Shown here piece by piece: positions 24,272 through 32,992 of a stretch of DNA of 45,797 bases. The position numbers and the translations under genes were made by a program. Source of the stretch: JADJAH01 sp964615795 (GTDB taxonomy: Bacteria; Bacteroidota; Ignavibacteria; Tepidaquicellales; Tepidaquicellaceae); the NCBI GenBank assembly GCA_964615795.1, contig CAZTQR010000023.1:1-45797 (forward strand), in the 5' to 3' direction. The notes under the pieces are model-generated. The model was not told the origin of the DNA. It did not search any database and saw only the letters and a list, made by a program, of their open reading frames with translations. Position 1 is the first letter of the stretch; each line of letters begins with the position of its first letter.

Positions 24272-26059
24272 ATGAAAATATTCCGTTACGCTTTTGCTTT
24301 CACTGCTCTCCTGGCTTCTTTCTGCGATTCACTGTCGCAGGTTGAACTCGTTGATATCAGTAATCCGCTTTACGCATTTCTGAAGGAATCGCAGGTGAGC
24401 GGTTACCTTGAAGAATACAACTCATCTTTGGCTCCCGTTTCAAGATGGCAGGCCGCAAAATATCTTTCAAAGCTGAATGCTGTCAGGAATTCTCTTCCAC
24501 CTTCATACAGGGACCGCCTTAATTATTTTCTCAGTGAGTTTGAGTATGATCTGACAGGGAAGACGAAGTTGCAGAACAATCTTCTCGGCAGAAACTACAC
24601 GCCGGGCAAAGTCCGCACGACGCATCTGTACTATTATACAGATTCAACCGCATCCCTTTTTGCAGACATTGATGGAAGCATGTACTATCGCAATAAGAAC
24701 GAAGCGGATGACTACAGTCAGTTGGGTTACGGCAACTACGGATTCGGATTAAGAGCTGCTTTATTCAAAGCAGTTGGCGCTGAGTTAAGATATAAGAAGA
24801 GATATGAACTTGGGGGAGGTGACGATTCGTTTTTCCACACACCTTTCTTCGGAGTTGCAGATGCCGGTAAGGACGGCTTCAGGGAAAACAAATCGCCCAC
24901 ACAGGATTACTACTACTATTCCGATGTTCAGAATGTAAAATATCCCTTTGATTACACAAGTTATTCCGGAAAGTTCGAAGGCTATCTGAGATATTCCGCA
25001 AAGAACGAATGGGCTTCGCTGATGTTTGGAAGAAGCAGGACAATGGCAGGGTTCGGGTATGTTGACAGACTTTTCCTTTCAGACAACTCTGACCCGTTTG
25101 ACTTCGGAAGCCTTGAACTTAAGTACAAGTCTGTAGTGTACAGATTTCTGTACGGGTCTGTAAACGGATATGAAACGATCATCTCACGGCGCACGGGAAA
25201 CGGCAATGGTTCTTCAAACGGTTTTCCGGTTCCGGCAAGGGAACTCAGCTCTAAGAACATAGTGAGCCACTATCTCGGAATCAATTTCTCGAAAGCACTC
25301 AGGCTCGGATTCTGGGAGTCTGTGGTTGTAAGTGAACAGCCGTTCAGCTTCACTTATCTGAATCCTGTGAGCTTTCTTACATCAGCAGATCTTAGCTCGG
25401 GAGATGAAAGCACAACCAACAACAATTCACTCATAGGGATAGAGGCCGAAGTGAATCCGGCGGACGGGATTGCATTCCACGCATCACTGCTGATTGACGA
25501 CCTTACATTTGAGACACTGTTCGAAGACGACTCTCTGAATGAGAACAAGTTCGGCTGGCAGATTGGCGGCATGTGGACAGGCATACCGGAGTTTTCGTTC
25601 TCGCTTGAGTACACTCACCTTGACCCGTTTGTCTATTCGCACAGATCAAACAAGAGCACGTTTACCAACAACAGTTTTTCACTCGGCCATTCACTGCCGC
25701 CGAACTCAGACGAGCTGGCGCTTCTGATCAGTTATGTACCGGATCCGTTCTTCAGGGCATCTCTTTCTCTGAAGCATCAGAGGTCCGGGTACGGCGTTGA
25801 TGTTGATTCAACAGGCAGGATCACCGCAAACTACGGCGGTTACATAACGTTCGGTTTTGGTGATGCTTATCTGAAGCCGTATAAATTCCTTGAAGGTACC
25901 CGTGTGAACCGTGATTATGCGGTGCTGAATCTGTCCTATGAATTTGTTAGGCAGTTGTTTGCAGAGTCGCGCATTGAGTACAGGCGTACGGATCTTTTGG
26001 ATGAAGGTACAAAGCAGGACGATCTTCTATTTGAGATAGGCCTGAGGCTTTCACTTTGA
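24272..26059 (+). CDS. Wzi-like capsule-assembly outer-membrane beta-barrel, paralog 1
   Basis: From the ATG at 24272 the product is 595 aa with a signal peptide (FAFTALLASFCDSLSQ). A TTG six codons upstream is an alternative. After an N-terminal helical cap (NPLYAFLKESQVSGYLEEYN, SRWQAAKYLSKLN) comes a long chain of alternating aromatic/polar strands ending in an aromatic-rich terminus (EIGLRLSL), as in outer-membrane barrels. The cap plus barrel pattern matches the capsule assembly Wzi family, which anchors surface polysaccharide. It is clearly paralogous to the gene at 31136 (shared PFVYSH, YLNPV and PPNSD/GPNSD motifs). It heads a plus-strand run with a methyltransferase, cdaA and pcm. 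Confidence 0.75.
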   Translation: MKIFRYAFAFTALLASFCDSLSQVELVDISNPLYAFLKESQVSGYLEEYNSSLAPVSRWQAAKYLSKLNAVRNSLPPSYRDRLNYFLSEFEYDLTGKTKLQNNLLGRNYTPGKVRTTHLYYYTDSTASLFADIDGSMYYRNKNEADDYSQLGYGNYGFGLRAALFKAVGAELRYKKRYELGGGDDSFFHTPFFGVADAGKDGFRENKSPTQDYYYYSDVQNVKYPFDYTSYSGKFEGYLRYSAKNEWASLMFGRSRTMAGFGYVDRLFLSDNSDPFDFGSLELKYKSVVYRFLYGSVNGYETIISRRTGNGNGSSNGFPVPARELSSKNIVSHYLGINFSKALRLGFWESVVVSEQPFSFTYLNPVSFLTSADLSSGDESTTNNNSLIGIEAEVNPADGIAFHASLLIDDLTFETLFEDDSLNENKFGWQIGGMWTGIPEFSFSLEYTHLDPFVYSHRSNKSTFTNNSFSLGHSLPPNSDELALLISYVPDPFFRASLSLKHQRSGYGVDVDSTGRITANYGGYITFGFGDAYLKPYKFLEGTRVNRDYAVLNLSYEFVRQLFAESRIEYRRTDLLDEGTKQDDLLFEIGLRLSL

Positions 26060-26078
26060 TAAACTGCCCGGAGATGTG

Positions 26079-26735
26079 ATGAACCTGCTAAGAAAACAGG
26101 CAGACCAGACTTCAAGAGGTTCATTGTCATCAAAGCTGCGGAGCAGGCGCATAGATGCATTTGTGAATTATTGCAGAAGCGTCGGCACCGGCCTCAGTAT
26201 TGCGGACGTTGGAGGAACTCTGTATCACTGGAAGGATCATCTTGCCAAACTGGATGGAATGAAACTGACTCTGATCAACATTGAAGATGAAGATGAAGAT
26301 TTGCCGGTCAACTTCAGCAAGATAAAAGCAGATGCGCGCGAGCTTGACTTCATCGGTGACAGGGAATTTGATATTGCATATTCAAACAGCGTGATCGAGC
26401 ATTTCCATGCGTTTGAGGAACAGAAGAAAGTGGCGGCGAACATAAGGAGAATTGCAAAGAACTATTATGTTCAAACTCCAAACTATAATTTCCCGGTGGA
26501 ACCTCATTTTCTCTTCCCTTTCTTTCAGATGCTTCCGCTCCCGGTGAAGAAGACACTGCTGAAAACGTTTCCGCTCGGGTGGTATGAAAGGCAGAAAGAT
26601 GACAGCTCTGCCGAACGGCTGGCTGTTTCAATAAGACTGCTGAAGTTAAAGGAGCTAAAGGAATTATTTCCAGGATGCAGGATAAGCAGGGAGAAATATT
26701 TACTGATGAACAAATCATTCACGGCATACAACTGA
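26079..26735 (+). CDS. Class I SAM-dependent methyltransferase
   Basis: This protein of about 218 aa has a Rossmann methyltransferase pattern: motif I LSIADVGGTLYHW, acidic turn LTLINIEDED, then IKADARELDFIGDREFDIAYSNSVIEHF. The last of these is typical of methyltransferases acting on small molecules or lipids. The C-terminal half (YVQTPNYNFPVEPHFLFPFF) resembles proteins in polysaccharide or lipid biosynthesis clusters. The ATG at 26079 is preceded by GGAG at 26070-26073; a GTG one codon earlier is possible. The substrate is unknown. It lies 19 nt after the Wzi-like gene, so a surface-glycan role is plausible by context. Confidence 0.82.
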   Translation: MNLLRKQADQTSRGSLSSKLRSRRIDAFVNYCRSVGTGLSIADVGGTLYHWKDHLAKLDGMKLTLINIEDEDEDLPVNFSKIKADARELDFIGDREFDIAYSNSVIEHFHAFEEQKKVAANIRRIAKNYYVQTPNYNFPVEPHFLFPFFQMLPLPVKKTLLKTFPLGWYERQKDDSSAERLAVSIRLLKLKELKELFPGCRISREKYLLMNKSFTAYN

Positions 26736-26739
26736 TCCA

Positions 26740-27603
26740 ATGGAACTGTTCAAGATAGGTTTTCTTACCGTCAAGCTGATTGATGTAATTGACGTGCTCA
26801 TTGTCACCTATGTGTTTTACAAGCTCTACACGGTGATGAAAGGCACGGTTGCCGCACAGATCTTCATTGCACTGGTGCTTATACTGCTGTTCTCATTTCT
26901 TGCACAGCTTGCAGACCTTCCCGCAACAAGCTGGCTTCTCAGCAGGATCACCGACATCTGGGTGATTGCATTGATAATCCTGTTTCAGCCGGAGATTCGC
27001 AGACTGCTTCTCCTGATAGGGAAGACGCGGATAGGCCGGCTGTTCACACGCGGGCAGGTTGATGAGAGCATCAATGAGGTCAGCGAAGCGGCATTCGACC
27101 TGAGGACAAGAGGATGGGGCGGACTGCTTGTGCTTGAACGAAGTTCGGGACTCAAGAGCGTGATCGAAACAGGCGAGTCAATACAGGCAAAGATCAGCAA
27201 GGAAATGATCGTATCAATTTTCAGCCCGAGCTCTCCCCTGCATGACGGCGCAGTGATAATAAAGAACGACAGGATCGAGGCCGCGAGATGCCTTCTGCCG
27301 CTGTCTGAACTCGAAAAGATCATGAACAAGCGCCTCGGAACAAGACACAGGGCAGGGATCGGAATCACGGAAGTTTCCGATGCCGTGGCAGTTATAGTTT
27401 CTGAAGAGAGGAGAACGGTATCCCTTGCGGCGGACGGCGAACTTGAGATCGTGAATGACATCTCAAAGCTCAAAGAGAAACTGAATGAACTCATGGGCAG
27501 GCGATCGGTTGCAGGTTCAATGAAGGAGATCCTCAAGGAGACAGGAAGCGAAGTGTTTGAGAACGGAGAAGAAGAAGGAGCAAAGGCAAAAAAGAAAGAC
27601 TGA
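26740..27603 (+). CDS. cdaA: Diadenylate cyclase CdaA (c-di-AMP synthase)
   Basis: This membrane-bound enzyme makes cyclic di-AMP from two ATP. The 287-aa protein has three N-terminal transmembrane helices (about 15-32, 38-58 and 70-84). The DAC domain follows, with DGA at 169-171 (SPLHDGAVIIKND) and RHR at 202-204 (LGTRHRAGIGITE), both required for catalysis. A charged tail of about 45 residues ends KAKKKD. It starts 4 nt after the methyltransferase stop and overlaps pcm by one nucleotide (TGATG). The usual partner cdaR and glmM are not beside it. Confidence 0.95.
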   Translation: MELFKIGFLTVKLIDVIDVLIVTYVFYKLYTVMKGTVAAQIFIALVLILLFSFLAQLADLPATSWLLSRITDIWVIALIILFQPEIRRLLLLIGKTRIGRLFTRGQVDESINEVSEAAFDLRTRGWGGLLVLERSSGLKSVIETGESIQAKISKEMIVSIFSPSSPLHDGAVIIKNDRIEAARCLLPLSELEKIMNKRLGTRHRAGIGITEVSDAVAVIVSEERRTVSLAADGELEIVNDISKLKEKLNELMGRRSVAGSMKEILKETGSEVFENGEEEGAKAKKKD

Positions 27604-28271
27604 TGGGAATGCTTCAGGATATGGAAAGAAAGAAGTTGGTTGAATTACTGAAAAAGCAGGGAATCTCTGATGAAAGAGTTTTGAATGCGATAGGCAGGGT
27701 CAGCAGGGAATTCTTTGTGATTGAGGAACTTCGGAGATATGCGTATGACAATGTTGCATTGCCTATCGAAGGAAACCAAACCATATCACAGCCCTTTACA
27801 GTCGCTTTCATGACACAGCTTCTTGATGTGAGACCGGGAGACAAAGTGCTTGAGATAGGCACCGGCTCGGGCTATCAGACGGCTGTGCTGTGCGAACTCG
27901 GCGCCAGCATTTATTCTGTCGAAAGGATAAGAGAATTGTATCAGAAGGCCGGAATGACCCTCGCCTCGCTGGGTTATGATGCCGCGCTGAAGTTCGGCGA
28001 CGGTTCACTTGGCTGGAAAGAGCATCAGCCGTTTGACGGAATTATCGTAACGGCGGGAGCACCGCAGGTTCCTGAGGCATTGATCAGACAACTCAGTCCT
28101 GGAGGCAGGCTCATAATTCCTGTAGGCACATCTTCAACCCAGGAAGTACAGCTTTTGACGAGGGACGCTTCTCAGAATATTGAAGATGAACCGGAGGTGT
28201 CTGTGAAGAAGTACCATTACTTCCGCTTCGTACCGCTGATAGGCGAGGAAGGGTGGAAGGATGGGGACTGA
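27603..28271 (+). CDS. pcm: Protein-L-isoaspartate O-methyltransferase
   Basis: Pcm methylates isoaspartyl residues that form in ageing proteins, starting their repair. The 222-aa sequence carries NVALPIEGNQTISQPFTVAF (the family substrate segment), motif I KVLEIGTGSGYQTAVL at about 81-96, SVERIREL, GDGSLGWKEHQPFDGIIVTA and LSPGGRLIIPVG. Length and motifs are complete. The start overlaps the cdaA stop; M3 and M7 are alternative starts. The yigZ gene overlaps its 3' end by 11 nt, consistent with one transcript. Confidence 0.95.
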   Translation: MGMLQDMERKKLVELLKKQGISDERVLNAIGRVSREFFVIEELRRYAYDNVALPIEGNQTISQPFTVAFMTQLLDVRPGDKVLEIGTGSGYQTAVLCELGASIYSVERIRELYQKAGMTLASLGYDAALKFGDGSLGWKEHQPFDGIIVTAGAPQVPEALIRQLSPGGRLIIPVGTSSTQEVQLLTRDASQNIEDEPEVSVKKYHYFRFVPLIGEEGWKDGD

Positions 28272-28911
28272 CCTGCAATATCCGATGGCAGGCCAATCGG
28301 AGATCATGAGCTACAGGACGCTGGCGTCGCCGGCGGAATATGAACACCGAGAGTCGAAGTCGAGATTCATTGCACTTGCATATCACGCAGGATCAGCTGA
28401 GGAAGCTGTTGAAAGATATGTCTCTGTAAAAAAACTTTATCACGACGCGGCGCACTTTCCTTATGCCTACCGCATCACACCTTCCGGATCAGTGTTGAAA
28501 GCCTCCGACGACGGTGAGCCGTCAGGAACCGGAGGTAAGCCGCTTGCGGATGCTCTTCAGAAATATTCACTTACAGATACACTCATAACGGTCGTCAGAT
28601 ATCTCGGGGGAGTGAAACTCGGAGTCGGGGGACTTAAGCGCGCATTCTTCACTGCGGCTGACGAATGTCTTGCATCAGCAAAAATTGAGGAAGTTCATAT
28701 CTCTGAAATTTTCCGGATCGTGTTCAGTTATCCTTACATGAGCGCTGTGATGAAAGCCATAGAAGACCTCGGAATAAAGATAATTGAGAACAGGTCGGTT
28801 GAACAATGTGAATTTGTGGCGGAAGTCAGAAAGAGCGCCTTGAAAGAGTTCAGTGAAAGGCTGATGTCAGCAAGCAACGGTTCGGCGGAACTCCGGCCCG
28901 TCAGCGTTTGA
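28261..28911 (+). CDS. yigZ: YigZ/IMPACT family protein
   Basis: The 216-aa protein has the UPF0029/IMPACT N-terminal domain: EYEHRESKSRFIALAYH, HDAAHFPYAYRI, SDDGEPSGTGGKPLADAL and TVVRYLGGVKLGVGGLKRAF. A smaller C-terminal ferredoxin-like domain follows. Bacterial YigZ proteins have no settled function; eukaryotic IMPACT regulates translation control through GCN1/GCN2. The start overlaps pcm by 11 nt, and the end overlaps the convergent radical SAM gene by 11 nt. M9 or M16 could be the real start. Confidence 0.92.
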   Translation: MGTDLQYPMAGQSEIMSYRTLASPAEYEHRESKSRFIALAYHAGSAEEAVERYVSVKKLYHDAAHFPYAYRITPSGSVLKASDDGEPSGTGGKPLADALQKYSLTDTLITVVRYLGGVKLGVGGLKRAFFTAADECLASAKIEEVHISEIFRIVFSYPYMSAVMKAIEDLGIKIIENRSVEQCEFVAEVRKSALKEFSERLMSASNGSAELRPVSV

Positions 28912-29905
28912 ACGGTTCCTGCCTGTCGCTGAAGTCCGGCCTGTAATAACCTTCCGATTCAAACTCCTGCACAAATCCGTTCTCAAGTCCGAGTTCATCC
29001 ATAAGCAGTAAAACCTTTTCATACTCGCTCTCACGTATGTTCCTTGAGAGAAGGCCTGTCTCAAGCGCTTTATGCACGGGATAATACTGCGACATAACAG
29101 ACAAAGAAATGTTCTTGTCGAGGCCTGCAATGAATTCAAGCGTGCTCCTGCTTCCGGCAAGATCGTTGGGAAGGATGAGATGCCTTACAAGCAGGCCTCT
29201 TTTTAGCAGACCGTTTTCAACAATGAGAGAACTTCCCACCTGCCTGTGCATCTCGGTAAGGGAAGCGCGGGAATGGCGGACATATTCCCTGATCTTCGAG
29301 TACCTGTATCCGTATTCATCCTCGGAATATTTTATATCGGGAAGATAAATGTCTATGATCCCTTCGAGAAGTTTCAGGACTTCAGCAGAGTCATAGGAGT
29401 TTGTATTGTAAATGAGAGGTAGCCGAAATCCTTTCCCCGCGGCGATATCAAGCGCTGACACTATCTGAGGAACAAAATGAGTAGGAGAAACAAGTCCCAC
29501 TGCGTTCACATTCATATCCTGAAGTTCAAGCATAATTTCGGCAAGCCTTTCTATTGTGACCTCATTCTTTATTTCAAGTCTGTGGTTCTGTGAGATCTCA
29601 TAGTTCTGGCAATACACGCATCTCAGATTGCAATTTCCGAAGAAGATGTTGCCCACTCCGTTATCGTTGCCCGCATCCTGCGATCCCGAAAGCAACGGCT
29701 CTTCCCCGTGATGGATGCAAAACGAGGAGACAACGGGAAGCAGTCCGGAATAGCAGGCGGCTATCCTGTTCTCAAGCCGGTTGTTGCGGCAGTCCTTCGG
29801 GCAGATGTTGCATGAAGCGAGCATTGACATAAGCTTTTCCGAGCGCGACCGGAGCTCTCCGTTATCTTGGAGAGCTTTGTATGAAGGAGTGAACATGGTC
29901 TTCAT
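28901..29905 (-). CDS. Radical SAM protein of the PflX/PflA-like family
   Basis: This 334-aa radical SAM protein has the SAM-cluster motif C92-x3-C96-x2-C99 in FFGNCNLRCVYCQNYEIS. A cysteine-rich N-terminus (CNICPKDCRNNR...C51) is typical of the uncharacterised PflX-type Fe-S family (COG1313). Further landmarks are GLVSPTHFVPQIV, LIYNTNSYD and IYLPDIKYSEDEY, which fit that family. The family resembles glycyl-radical-enzyme activases, but no glycyl radical enzyme is present here, so the substrate is unknown. It is convergent with yigZ. The patatin gene lies 27 nt upstream on the same strand, so the two may form an operon. Confidence 0.9.
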   Translation of the reverse strand: MKTMFTPSYKALQDNGELRSRSEKLMSMLASCNICPKDCRNNRLENRIAACYSGLLPVVSSFCIHHGEEPLLSGSQDAGNDNGVGNIFFGNCNLRCVYCQNYEISQNHRLEIKNEVTIERLAEIMLELQDMNVNAVGLVSPTHFVPQIVSALDIAAGKGFRLPLIYNTNSYDSAEVLKLLEGIIDIYLPDIKYSEDEYGYRYSKIREYVRHSRASLTEMHRQVGSSLIVENGLLKRGLLVRHLILPNDLAGSRSTLEFIAGLDKNISLSVMSQYYPVHKALETGLLSRNIRESEYEKVLLLMDELGLENGFVQEFESEGYYRPDFSDRQEPFKR

Positions 29906-29932
29906 AAATGTGCGGACAAAGTCTGTTTATGA

Positions 29933-30910
29933 TCAGGCATAAAAGGAAGTGACGGAATCAGGAGTATCGTATCCAAGCTCGAGCATTTCCTTCATATTGC
30001 TGAAAGAGAGGCCGTCTCCGAGATTTCTCTGAGGCCTGATAATTCGAAGCCCGATCTTTCTCTTTCCGAAGAACGGATTGCCTGCCGAAGTGAAGATAAC
30101 ATCAATCTGATCGTCTGTAAGCCCGGTATTTCTTTTAACGCGTTCTCTCAGCCCTTCCACAAAGCTTGCGCCTTTTGAGTAAAGCTCGGTAATTCGGATG
30201 TCATTTGTAAAAACCTCATTTGAAAATATATCGATCGTCCTGAGCAAAATGTCTTTCATATTCCCGAGCACATCCGCATCAAACGGCCTTTCATTATCGG
30301 GGAGAGTGAGTATGGCCGTGATATTTTCAGCCCCGGCATCAATCGTAACATCTGCCGGAAGAAAGTTCCTTATCCCGCCGTCGATATACTGAAGCCTGCT
30401 GATTGAGACCGGCGGCATGATGACGGGCTGAATACAGCTTGCGACTATTGCCATAATGAACTGCTCACGGTCCTTCCACCTCAGCACATCGTAATGCTTA
30501 TTGCCGGGAAGATCCGAATTTGTAAAGTAAGTGAGCCTTTGATTCTGCAGGCAAACAGTTGAGATAAATATCTTCTTACCCGAATTCATTACCCTGAGAT
30601 ACATTTCATCTGTTATTGTCTTTCTGATCATTTTCTCCAGCGGTCTTACATCATAGAGCGACGTTCCCGTGATCAACTCAGTGACGGGCTTCATCTCGCT
30701 CAATACATCTTTCTTCTTTACATTTTCGTAAATGCTCCAAAGCAGATCAATCTCATCAATCGCTGCCAACGGAGCGATCAGTGCGCCGGTGGAAGTGCCC
30801 GCGATGATGTCAAATCTTTCGCCTTTGTTATACAATCTCTTCAGCACGCCCACCGTAAAAGCGCCTTTGTCTCCGCCTCCGCTTAGTGCCACCGCATTCA
30901 TTTGCGACAT
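29933..30910 (-). CDS. Patatin-like phospholipase
   Basis: This 325-aa patatin-fold acyl hydrolase has the oxyanion loop GGGDKGAF (11-18), nucleophile S40 in GTSTG (38-42) and catalytic D177 in YIDGGIRN. There is no signal peptide, so it is probably cytosolic or peripheral on the inner membrane. The family cleaves acyl chains from phospholipids or related lipids. Its promoter lies in 30911-31135, a divergent region shared with the second Wzi-like gene that contains a strong inverted repeat. Confidence 0.92.
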   Translation of the reverse strand: MSQMNAVALSGGGDKGAFTVGVLKRLYNKGERFDIIAGTSTGALIAPLAAIDEIDLLWSIYENVKKKDVLSEMKPVTELITGTSLYDVRPLEKMIRKTITDEMYLRVMNSGKKIFISTVCLQNQRLTYFTNSDLPGNKHYDVLRWKDREQFIMAIVASCIQPVIMPPVSISRLQYIDGGIRNFLPADVTIDAGAENITAILTLPDNERPFDADVLGNMKDILLRTIDIFSNEVFTNDIRITELYSKGASFVEGLRERVKRNTGLTDDQIDVIFTSAGNPFFGKRKIGLRIIRPQRNLGDGLSFSNMKEMLELGYDTPDSVTSFYA

Positions 30911-30995
30911 TATTATATTCAGATGAATTTGATACTCCGGTTAAAGTATGATCCGCCGCATATTTCATATGTGTCCCGGCGGATTATCGCGCAGG

Positions 30996-31028
30996 CAGAG
31001 TCCGGCAACATATTGCAAGCGGACTCTG
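30996..31028. promoter_or_regulatory. Strong nested inverted repeat in a divergent intergenic region
   Basis: CAGAGTCCG (30996-31004) and CGGACTCTG (31020-31028) are perfect 9-bp arms. Inside them GCAA (31005-31008) and TTGC (31013-31016) pair around a CATA loop, with AAG left bulged. No T-tract follows, so it is not a terminator. Placed between the divergent patatin and Wzi-like genes, it could be an operator for a dimeric regulator or an RNA element in one leader. Confidence 0.55.
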
Positions 31029-31135
31029 AGAACCTGAACTCCTATATTACTAAAATCTATCTTTATATTCTCAATAAATTTCGGGAAGTTCATCAGCTCA
31101 TTTTGATAATTCACCGCATTAGCTGATTCTCTTTC

Positions 31136-32842
31136 ATGTACCGGCAAGTCATCAATATCGTTTTTGCATTCATCACGGCGATTGCCGCGGTTGTTTTCAT
31201 TTTGCCTCAGACCGGTGGGGCGCAGGTGGAGAATGTTCCTTTCGGAGAGCCGGTTTACAGATTCCTCAAGGATATGAGGGTGAGAGGGATCATCAAGGAT
31301 TATGATGACGGAATTTCAGGACTTTCAAGGTTTCAGGTAGCGGATTACCTTGGTCTTGTGAATGAGTCAACAGAAAGACTCTCCGCAACTGAAAAGAGTC
31401 TTCTCAGGAAATACCGGGAAGAGTATGACGCGAAGCTGATCAGCAGGAAAACAAACACTTCGCTGTTTGGCGGAAACATGAATATGTCCGAAGGCTTCGG
31501 CGACCTGTTTTCTGACAAGCAAAAATATCTGTTTGCATATCAGAAGAATGACAACAACGTTTTCTTCAGAGGCGGAGGCCATCTCGGTTACAACAATTCC
31601 ATTACTCCCGGCACCAAAGCAAATGCAAAGATCTTTGATGTCGGATTCGACATCAGAGGGACAGTTTTCGGTAAGCTCGGCTACTACTTCTATGTGCTAA
31701 AGGGCGGGCTTGCAGGAGACACTGCTCTTGCGGAGTATATGCTTCCGGAACTGCGGACTAATTTCAAATATCTTGAGAACATTGAGAACATAAGGAGCTA
31801 TGACTTTGCAAAAGGTTATCTGAAGTATTTTGCGCAACCTGAGGAAGGAATGAACATTTCGGGACAATTTGGCAGAGAGAAAGTAAAGCTCGGCTACGGA
31901 TACGGCAGCAGTCTGATAATGTCGGGAAATGCACCCGACTTTGACTTTCTGAGACTTCAGTTCAAGTACGGAATCATAAATTACTATTCATTCTTCGGAT
32001 CCGGGACGGGTCCCTTCAGCACAGACAGAAGCCTTAATTACACCAAGTATATTTCATCCAACAGACTGATGCTTTCGTTTGAAGATCTGTTTGACATCGG
32101 CATAGGGGAAACAGTCATATTTTCAGACAGGCTCGAACTGGCGTATCTTAACCCGGTGATATTCTACAAATTTGTTGAGCACTCACTTCAGGACAGGGAT
32201 AACGGTTCAATCTATTTTGACCTGCAGACGCACTTTCTCAAAGATGTCGAATTCCAGGGAACGTTCCTGCTTGATGAAAACATCCTTTCAAATCTCAGTG
32301 ATTTCTCAAGGTACTCAAACAAGACCGGTTACCAGGTAGGCATGTACTGGTACCGCCCTGCAAGCATAGAAAATCTCGGGGTGTCATTTGAATACACCAA
32401 GATAAGGCCGTTTGTATATTCCCATTACAATATCAAGAACACTTATACATCTTTCGGGCAGATAATCGGGCATCCGATAGGCCCGAACTCCGATCAGGTC
32501 TTTGCGGCGGCGGATCTTAGCATCACAGACAGGCTTTTTCTCAGGGCGGAATATCAGTTCATAAGAAGTGGTGAGAACGTGTACGACTCAGCAGGCGCCC
32601 TTGTAAAGAACGTGGGCGGGGACGTATTTCAGACCTACAGGGACGGAGTTGACCCTGTGGAGATGTATTTCCTTGACGGTATCAGGCTGAACAAGAGCAT
32701 TTTCGGCCTGAAGCTCACATACGAGCCGCTCAGGGATTACAGGTTTGACCTTTATTATTCATACAACAGTGAAAAGAACCTCACTGCAGGCACATCAAGA
32801 GACTATTCATACGCTTACGGGCTGTTTTCCATTATTTTTTGA
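31136..32842 (+). CDS. Wzi-like capsule-assembly outer-membrane beta-barrel, paralog 2
   Basis: This 568-aa protein has a signal peptide (INIVFAFITAIAAVVFILPQ, cleavage after GGA). The helical cap EPVYRFLKDMRVRGIIKDYD with SRFQVADYLGLVNE comes next, then a long beta-strand-rich barrel ending in an aromatic terminus (YAYGLFSIIF). It aligns with the gene at 24272 over the whole length: cap, LAYLNPVIFYK, FEYTKIRPFVYSHYN and GPNSDQVF. The family assignment (capsule assembly Wzi-like) is by pattern, and the ligand is unknown. It has a 225-nt upstream region and appears monocistronic. Confidence 0.75.
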   Translation: MYRQVINIVFAFITAIAAVVFILPQTGGAQVENVPFGEPVYRFLKDMRVRGIIKDYDDGISGLSRFQVADYLGLVNESTERLSATEKSLLRKYREEYDAKLISRKTNTSLFGGNMNMSEGFGDLFSDKQKYLFAYQKNDNNVFFRGGGHLGYNNSITPGTKANAKIFDVGFDIRGTVFGKLGYYFYVLKGGLAGDTALAEYMLPELRTNFKYLENIENIRSYDFAKGYLKYFAQPEEGMNISGQFGREKVKLGYGYGSSLIMSGNAPDFDFLRLQFKYGIINYYSFFGSGTGPFSTDRSLNYTKYISSNRLMLSFEDLFDIGIGETVIFSDRLELAYLNPVIFYKFVEHSLQDRDNGSIYFDLQTHFLKDVEFQGTFLLDENILSNLSDFSRYSNKTGYQVGMYWYRPASIENLGVSFEYTKIRPFVYSHYNIKNTYTSFGQIIGHPIGPNSDQVFAAADLSITDRLFLRAEYQFIRSGENVYDSAGALVKNVGGDVFQTYRDGVDPVEMYFLDGIRLNKSIFGLKLTYEPLRDYRFDLYYSYNSEKNLTAGTSRDYSYAYGLFSIIF

Positions 32843-32934
32843 GGGCAAGTAGCAGTGTTGCCGCATGTATCATTTCTTTTTCTCCGATGCCTGCATAAAG
32901 GCCGATAATTTTACAAAGTGCACGGGAAAATTTA

Positions 32935-32963
32935 TTGACTAAAGAGAGCGGAATTAGTATTTT
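32935..32963 (+). promoter_or_regulatory. Promoter of the rpsL-rpsG-fusA operon
   Basis: TTGACT (32935-32940), exactly 17 nt and TATTTT (32958-32963) form a good sigma-70-type promoter about 30 nt before the rpsL TTG start. It is the first promoter-like sequence upstream of the long translation operon. Confidence 0.5.
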
Positions 32964-32992
32964 ATAAGTTTCCAAAATAATGACTTTGCACA

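Noticed and set aside
26985..27536. 183-aa minus-strand open frame inside cdaA
   Set aside because: It is Ser/Arg/Ile-rich antisense of a well-conserved DAC domain, with no start context or family resemblance.
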